A stretch of DNA of 38,597 nucleotides from Pseudomonadota bacterium (lineage in GTDB: Bacteria; Myxococcota_A; UBA796; SXON01): the NCBI GenBank assembly GCA_030684355.1, contig JAUXTN010000138.1, forward strand, positions 1 to 38,597, read 5' to 3'. Numbering within the stretch: the stretch's first letter is position 1; each line of letters begins with the position of its first letter. Shown here piece after piece: positions 34,603-38,597 of the stretch. The translations under genes and the position numbers were made by a program. The notes beneath the pieces are model-generated. The model searched no databases. It saw only the letters and a program-made list of their open reading frames with translations, and had not been told where the DNA came from.

Positions 34603-37600
34603 GACGCCACCGGCTTTCGCATGTTGCAGGAGAGGCAGAGCGCGCGACTCGAGTAGCTGGCCAGGAGGCGCTGGTACCGCTCGCCACCCCAGACCTCGCG
34701 GATGCTCGTCGTGTTCAGGTCGCCGAATTCGCCCAGCGAGCGCCGCTCGGCGTCCGGGGCGCAGCAGGGGTTGAACCGGCCCTCGGCGCTGACCCAGGCT
34801 TCCTGTCCGAGAAACGGACACGGCCCACCGGGCGCCAGGTCCTTCGTCGCGTCGGCGTCGAGCAGGAAGATGTTCTCCAGCAGGACGCGCCGGCCATCGG
34901 GAAGGCGATGACGCTCCACGGACTCGCGTGCCTCCAGCACGGCGGCGTTCCATCGGGCGATCGACTCGGGGCTCCGCCGCATGGATAGCCCCTTGATCGC
35001 GTCGAAGTGCGCCCAGAGGTGGTGCCCCTTCACGCGATCCACGCCGAGCTCGGCCGCGAGTTGCACGATCCCCGCGAGCTCATGGACGTTCGTTTCGAGA
35101 AACGTCAGCTGGAACGTGACCCGGCAGCGGTTGCCGCCCCCGGCGGCGTGCGCGTCTCGCACCGCCACGAAGGCACGGACGTTCTCAAGCACCCTGTCCC
35201 ACTGGGTGCCCGGCATCACCGCCTCGTGGGTGGCCTTCGTCGCCCCGTTCCAGGAGATCTTCACGTCGGAGGTCACCGGAACGACCCGCTCGGCCCAGAC
35301 CCGCGCGCCGAGCCGCGGGAACGTGCCGTTCGTCGTGAGGTTCAGCAGGACGTGGTGCTCCGCGCATAGGTCGAGGATCTCCTCGAAATGCGCGTAGAGG
35401 AGCGGCTCTCCCATCGTCGAGGGGATGATCTCGCGCAGGCCCGTTCCCGCCGAGTCCTTCAGCACTCTCCGAATCAGCTCGACCGGCATCCGACGTGGCT
35501 TCTTGCCCGACGCCTTCCGCTCGTCCTGGAGCGAGCTGTGAAGGCTGTGCTCCTCGCACATGATGCAGTGGAGGTTGCAGTCGTCCGGGTTGGTGTCGAA
35601 GGTGATCCTCCACGGTCCGGGGTGTGCCTCGATTCGGGCCGAACGGCGACGCCGCAGCAGCTCGTCGTAGACGGCCTCGACCTTCTGAACATGCGCCCGG
35701 ATGTCGGGGATCTGCCCCTCGGGATGGAGGGGGTATCCTCGCGCCCCGAGCTTCCGCGCGTAGCCGGGATCATCGACGAACCGCTGCATCTGCCTCGCGA
35801 GGTCGTCAGGGTCACGGTGCCGAAACAGCAAGCCGTTCACCTCGTGGTGGACGTACTCCGCCATGCCCCCGGCATCGGCGGTGATCACGGGCACCCCGGC
35901 GCCTTGGGCCTCGTGGATGACGAGCGGGGAGTTCTCCACCCAGACGGAGGGCACCACGATGGCGTCAACGCGGTCGAACACGTCGCGGACGATCTCCTGG
36001 TTGCGGTACTCGGGAGGCCAGTCCACGCGAGAGGCGGCGTGCCCCGGAAGCGACGCGGCGATCGCTCTCAGCGCGTCGGTGTCCTGTCCGCGAGGGCGTC
36101 CGTAGATGCGGAGACGGGCGTCCCCTCGAACCTGCCCGAATGCGACGAGCAGGTCGTGGATGCCCTTCGCCGGGATGTGCGTCCCGATGTAGCCGAAGGT
36201 GAAGGGCTCCCCGGCGGCGCGCGATCGTCCGAGGAGGCGGTCCCGGTCGAAGCCGTAGTCGAGATATCGGAGCTTGGCGGCGGGGAGGCCGAAGTCCCGC
36301 TGGAAGCGGTCCAGGAGATACCGGGCGGGAGCGAGGAACACGTCGACGTGTTCGGCCACCTCGCGGACGTGGGCCATCCGCCGGTGCACCCACTCGGTCC
36401 ACGCCGCGACACCGGCCTTCTCCTCGTCCGGTGCTCCCGAGAAGTACCGGGGCGAGTAGCAGCGCCGCGCACACTTCTCGTCCTGTTGGCCCGAGCACGC
36501 GGCCCACAGGTTGTTCGGGTCCTCCGGGAACATCTGCATGAACTGGCCGCGGGGACACATCAGCCAGTAGTCGTGCAGCGTGAACACGATCGGCAGCCCG
36601 CGCGCGGCGGCTTCGCCGAGCAGCGAGGTGGACAGGTGGTTGAGGTGGCCGACGTGGACGACGTCGGGGTGAACGCGATCCAGCACCTCGGCGAAGCGCT
36701 GGTCCACCCCCACATGGCGGTAGCGGTCGCGGAATCGGGGCATGTTGACGACATGCAGGCGCACCCGGGGATCGTCAGGGTCCGCGTCGTCACGGAGCGC
36801 GTAGTCGGGCGCGAAGGGATTCTCTTCCCGGGTGAAGACGTGGACCTCGTGCCGCTCGGCCAGCGCCTGCGCGAGCGTCTGGGTGTAGACCTCGGAGCCG
36901 GCGTTGTAGCGCATCGGGTAGCCGTGGATCACCTGAAGGATCTTCATGGGAGCCCCGTTTCCGCCACTCTGACGGCCGAAGGTGGACGAGCGGGCGTTCT
37001 GGATCGCCTCGACGAGCCCAGCGTCGAGATTGGTGGAGGGCACCCAACCGAGGGCCACCCGAGCAGCCGAATTGTCACCGACAAAGCGATCAACCTCGTG
37101 GCCGCCCGCATCGACGACACGGACGGGACTCCCCGACCCGGCCAAGGTGACCACCCGGCCGGCGAGGGCACCGAGTGTCGTTTCGACGCCGGAGCACACG
37201 TTGAGGGTTCGGCCCCCGAGCTCGCCGCGGGCGAGGGCCTCAGCGGTGGCGACCAGCGCCGCGACCGCGTCGTTCATGTGAACAAGATCGAGGGAACGCG
37301 CCGGTCCCCGCACGACGAGGGGCCGACCGGCGAGCGCGGCGGAAATGAAGGCAGGGACCAGGCGGTCCTCGTGGTCCTTTGGTCCGCCGTAGACGTTCGC
37401 GAACCGCAGCGTTGTCGTCCGGATTCCGCTCCCCCCGGCGCGCTGGACAAGCGCTTCGGCCTCGGCCTTGGTCGCGCCGTAGACGTTCCGCGGCGCGACC
37501 CGGCCGTCCTCACGCGCCGGAAGGACGGACGGGGAGCCATAGACCTCGCGGCTGCTCGTGAACACGACCCAGGGCGGCAGCGCCTGCGTCGCGACGGTGT

Positions 37601-37868
37601 TCAGCAAGGCTGCCGTGGCGGAGACGTTGTCGCGCCGGGCCCGTGCGGGATCGGCCTCCGCTTCACGGACTCGGGCGCAGCCCGCGAGGTGGATGACGCC
37701 GGCGCAGCCCTGGAGGAGCGCAGCCGCGGCGTCGCCCGAGACGAGGTCCTGCTCGAGACCGAAGGCGCGATCGAGCGGGCGCACCTCGAAGCCGGCCGCC
37801 TCCAGCGCCGGGACGAGCGCCTTCCCGACGACGCCGGCCGCGCCAGTCACAAGTACACGTTTCAACAT
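34599..37868 (-). CDS. Trifunctional fusion: NAD-sugar epimerase + GT4 glycosyltransferase + radical SAM/SPASM
   Basis: A 1089-residue protein with three complete enzymes in one frame. Residues 1-300 are an extended SDR epimerase/dehydratase: VTGAAGVVG (G9, G12, G15), SS (105-106) and Y130-x3-K134. Residues 308-725 are a family 4 glycosyltransferase: MKILQVIHGYPMRYNAGSE at the start, IGTHIPAKGI and E645-x7-E653. Residues 745-1089 are a radical-SAM domain (C764, C768, C771 in DCNLHCIMC) with a C-terminal SPASM-like Cys cluster ending CLSCNMRKP. Residue M308 could allow internal translation. ATG 37868 was chosen; a GTG at 37916 is possible. It leads the operon and probably builds or modifies a nucleotide sugar, then transfers and radically alters it. 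Confidence 0.85.
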   Translation of the reverse strand: MLKRVLVTGAAGVVGKALVPALEAAGFEVRPLDRAFGLEQDLVSGDAAAALLQGCAGVIHLAGCARVREAEADPARARRDNVSATAALLNTVATQALPPWVVFTSSREVYGSPSVLPAREDGRVAPRNVYGATKAEAEALVQRAGGSGIRTTTLRFANVYGGPKDHEDRLVPAFISAALAGRPLVVRGPARSLDLVHMNDAVAALVATAEALARGELGGRTLNVCSGVETTLGALAGRVVTLAGSGSPVRVVDAGGHEVDRFVGDNSAARVALGWVPSTNLDAGLVEAIQNARSSTFGRQSGGNGAPMKILQVIHGYPMRYNAGSEVYTQTLAQALAERHEVHVFTREENPFAPDYALRDDADPDDPRVRLHVVNMPRFRDRYRHVGVDQRFAEVLDRVHPDVVHVGHLNHLSTSLLGEAAARGLPIVFTLHDYWLMCPRGQFMQMFPEDPNNLWAACSGQQDEKCARRCYSPRYFSGAPDEEKAGVAAWTEWVHRRMAHVREVAEHVDVFLAPARYLLDRFQRDFGLPAAKLRYLDYGFDRDRLLGRSRAAGEPFTFGYIGTHIPAKGIHDLLVAFGQVRGDARLRIYGRPRGQDTDALRAIAASLPGHAASRVDWPPEYRNQEIVRDVFDRVDAIVVPSVWVENSPLVIHEAQGAGVPVITADAGGMAEYVHHEVNGLLFRHRDPDDLARQMQRFVDDPGYARKLGARGYPLHPEGQIPDIRAHVQKVEAVYDELLRRRRSARIEAHPGPWRITFDTNPDDCNLHCIMCEEHSLHSSLQDERKASGKKPRRMPVELIRRVLKDSAGTGLREIIPSTMGEPLLYAHFEEILDLCAEHHVLLNLTTNGTFPRLGARVWAERVVPVTSDVKISWNGATKATHEAVMPGTQWDRVLENVRAFVAVRDAHAAGGGNRCRVTFQLTFLETNVHELAGIVQLAAELGVDRVKGHHLWAHFDAIKGLSMRRSPESIARWNAAVLEARESVERHRLPDGRRVLLENIFLLDADATKDLAPGGPCPFLGQEAWVSAEGRFNPCCAPDAERRSLGEFGDLNTTSIREVWGGERYQRLLASYSSRALCLSCNMRKPVAS

Positions 37869-38183
37869 GGGTCTTTGCTCGGTGGATCGCTGAGCAACCA
37901 CGCTGACGTTCGACACCCCTCTCGGGGTCGCGCCGAGCGGGCGCGCTATGGGGTCGGCGTCGGAGGGGCCGGAGGTCGGTGGGAACGTGCTCCTGCCTCC
38001 GTACCCGCACCCGACGACGCTCTCGCGGCGTCGGTCCCCGGAACCTCTCCCCGGGAAAAAGCTGGCAGTAAGGAGGCTCCCGGAGCGTAGCGGCCGTGCG
38101 TCGTTACGTCCAGTACGGTGGCGCCGTCTCCCTCGGCGGTGCGGACCGTCTGCTGATCGGGGTCGATACGCTCCGCCTCGCTC
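37869..38183. other. Upstream region of the eight-gene operon
   Basis: This 315-bp interval should contain the operon promoter, but no convincing -35/-10 pair was seen. A short stem-loop (37915-37928; minus strand ACCCC-GAGA-GGGGT, with a GNRA loop) lies about 50 bases ahead of the ATG. The minus-strand frame over about 38180-37990 (ESEAERIDPDQQ..., ...ATVLDVTTHGRY) is protein-like but has no start, and may be a further out-of-frame piece of the remnant to its right. Confidence 0.35.
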
Positions 38184-38597
38184 TCAGTGAATCGGCAACT
38201 TCTTCGCCTTGTGGATGGCAGCCTTGAGATGCCAACCCTCGGAGGTTCGGAGCTGCACCCGGACCGCGACGACGCGGTCCGAACGGTGCGGCAAGTCCTC
38301 GATCTTTCCCTGGTGCGAGCGGGACATGCCGGCTGGCCCGAGGGGTGCCGGCCCCGTCAACGACCGGACGATCGCGTCCACCGTCTTGGGGGCGCCCTGT
38401 TTGAGCCACTGCCGCACCTCGGCCTCGCTGTAGGAATGGAGCGACCCGAGGAGCGCCGTGCCCGGTCAACCAGGCCCGGAGGCGTAGCTGCCGCCTGGCA
38501 GCGTAGGTTTCGCGCATGCCCACCCGCTCAGGCCGCAGCTCGTCGACCTCGCTCCTCGAGCATCTTCTTGTAGGAGGCCGGCGTGAGCTCCGCGGCC
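38184..38597 (-). pseudogene. Frameshifted gene remnant running off the right edge
   Basis: Reading leftwards from the edge, three minus-strand frames hold protein-like pieces in order: AELTPASYKKMLEERG near 38590-38540, then EVDELRPERVGMRETYAARR and RLRAWLTG near 38550-38465, then LLGSLHSYSEAEVRQWLKQG through GWHLKAAIHKAKKLPIH, ending at TGA (38184-38186). The last piece is open from about 38460 but lacks a standard start, so at least two frameshifts are needed. Gene decay or sequence errors are both possible. The family is not recognised; the tail is basic and could bind nucleic acid. Confidence 0.4.

Noticed and set aside
35388..38090. 900-codon plus-strand open frame
   Set aside because: Lies antisense over the SDR-GT-rSAM gene; Arg/Gly/Val/Asp-rich composition with no domain motif. 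A high-GC shadow frame.
1..38597. Mobile-element boundaries, tRNA or att sites
   Set aside because: No integrase, transposase, tRNA cloverleaf or long terminal repeats were recognised by eye, although the island's content suggests horizontal transfer.

Overview
This is GC-rich bacterial DNA (by eye about two thirds G+C) packed with genes that mostly abut or overlap by a few bases. Nothing in it fixes the species. The base composition, WG-type repeats, stacked radical-SAM enzymes and a large mosaic defence island would suit a Myxococcota-like or other high-GC Gram-negative chromosome, but that is inference. No rRNA, tRNA, CRISPR array, integrase or insertion sequence was recognised.

Region 1 (1-4.9 kb) is a ragged accessory edge. 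It holds the tail of an unknown gene with a terminator built over its stop codon, an AlbA_2 (Schlafen-like) protein followed by an in-frame open stretch after its TGA, a twice-frameshifted HisKA-like remnant, a secreted protein, a PGN_0703-like PD-(D/E)XK nuclease, and a gene-poor stretch with a perfect hairpin.

Region 2 (4.9-28.3 kb) is a dense genome-defence island. A rightward operon encodes an MmeI/DrmMI-like fused nuclease-adenine methyltransferase, a DUF4365 nuclease-like protein, an LA2681-type HEPN ribonuclease with an intact R-N-x-x-x-H motif, and a CoiA-like zinc protein. It converges on a leftward operon that encodes a sacsin-like GHKL ATPase fused to a DUF3883 nuclease, then a PIWI-RE three-gene island: REase, Fe-S DinG-type helicase and PIWI-RE protein. 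PIWI-RE is a divergent prokaryotic Argonaute-like family proposed to use nucleic-acid guides or act on R-loops. Next to the leftward operon's start lies about 340 bp of consecutive perfect hairpins, a candidate structured RNA. It is followed by a fused metallophosphoesterase/HhH/RNase H-like exonuclease gene. Beyond are a SUMF1-domain protein coupled to a small zinc protein, and another PD-(D/E)XK protein.

Region 3 (28.3-37.9 kb) is an eight-gene leftward operon in which nearly every junction overlaps. It encodes an NAD-sugar epimerase/GT4 glycosyltransferase/radical-SAM trifunctional fusion, a six-repeat WG-like protein, a P-loop kinase, a WG-repeat/class II aldolase fusion, a histidine phosphatase, a NodU/CmcH-type carbamoyltransferase and two more radical-SAM/SPASM enzymes. 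It looks like an uncharacterised pathway for a modified, carbamoylated glycoside or similar metabolite. The right edge (38.2-38.6 kb) is a frameshifted gene remnant.

Two candidates for an undescribed system stand out. One is the PIWI-RE island with its GHKL-nuclease, HEPN, methyltransferase and adjacent hairpin array. The other is the three-radical-SAM/WG-repeat/carbamoyltransferase operon.
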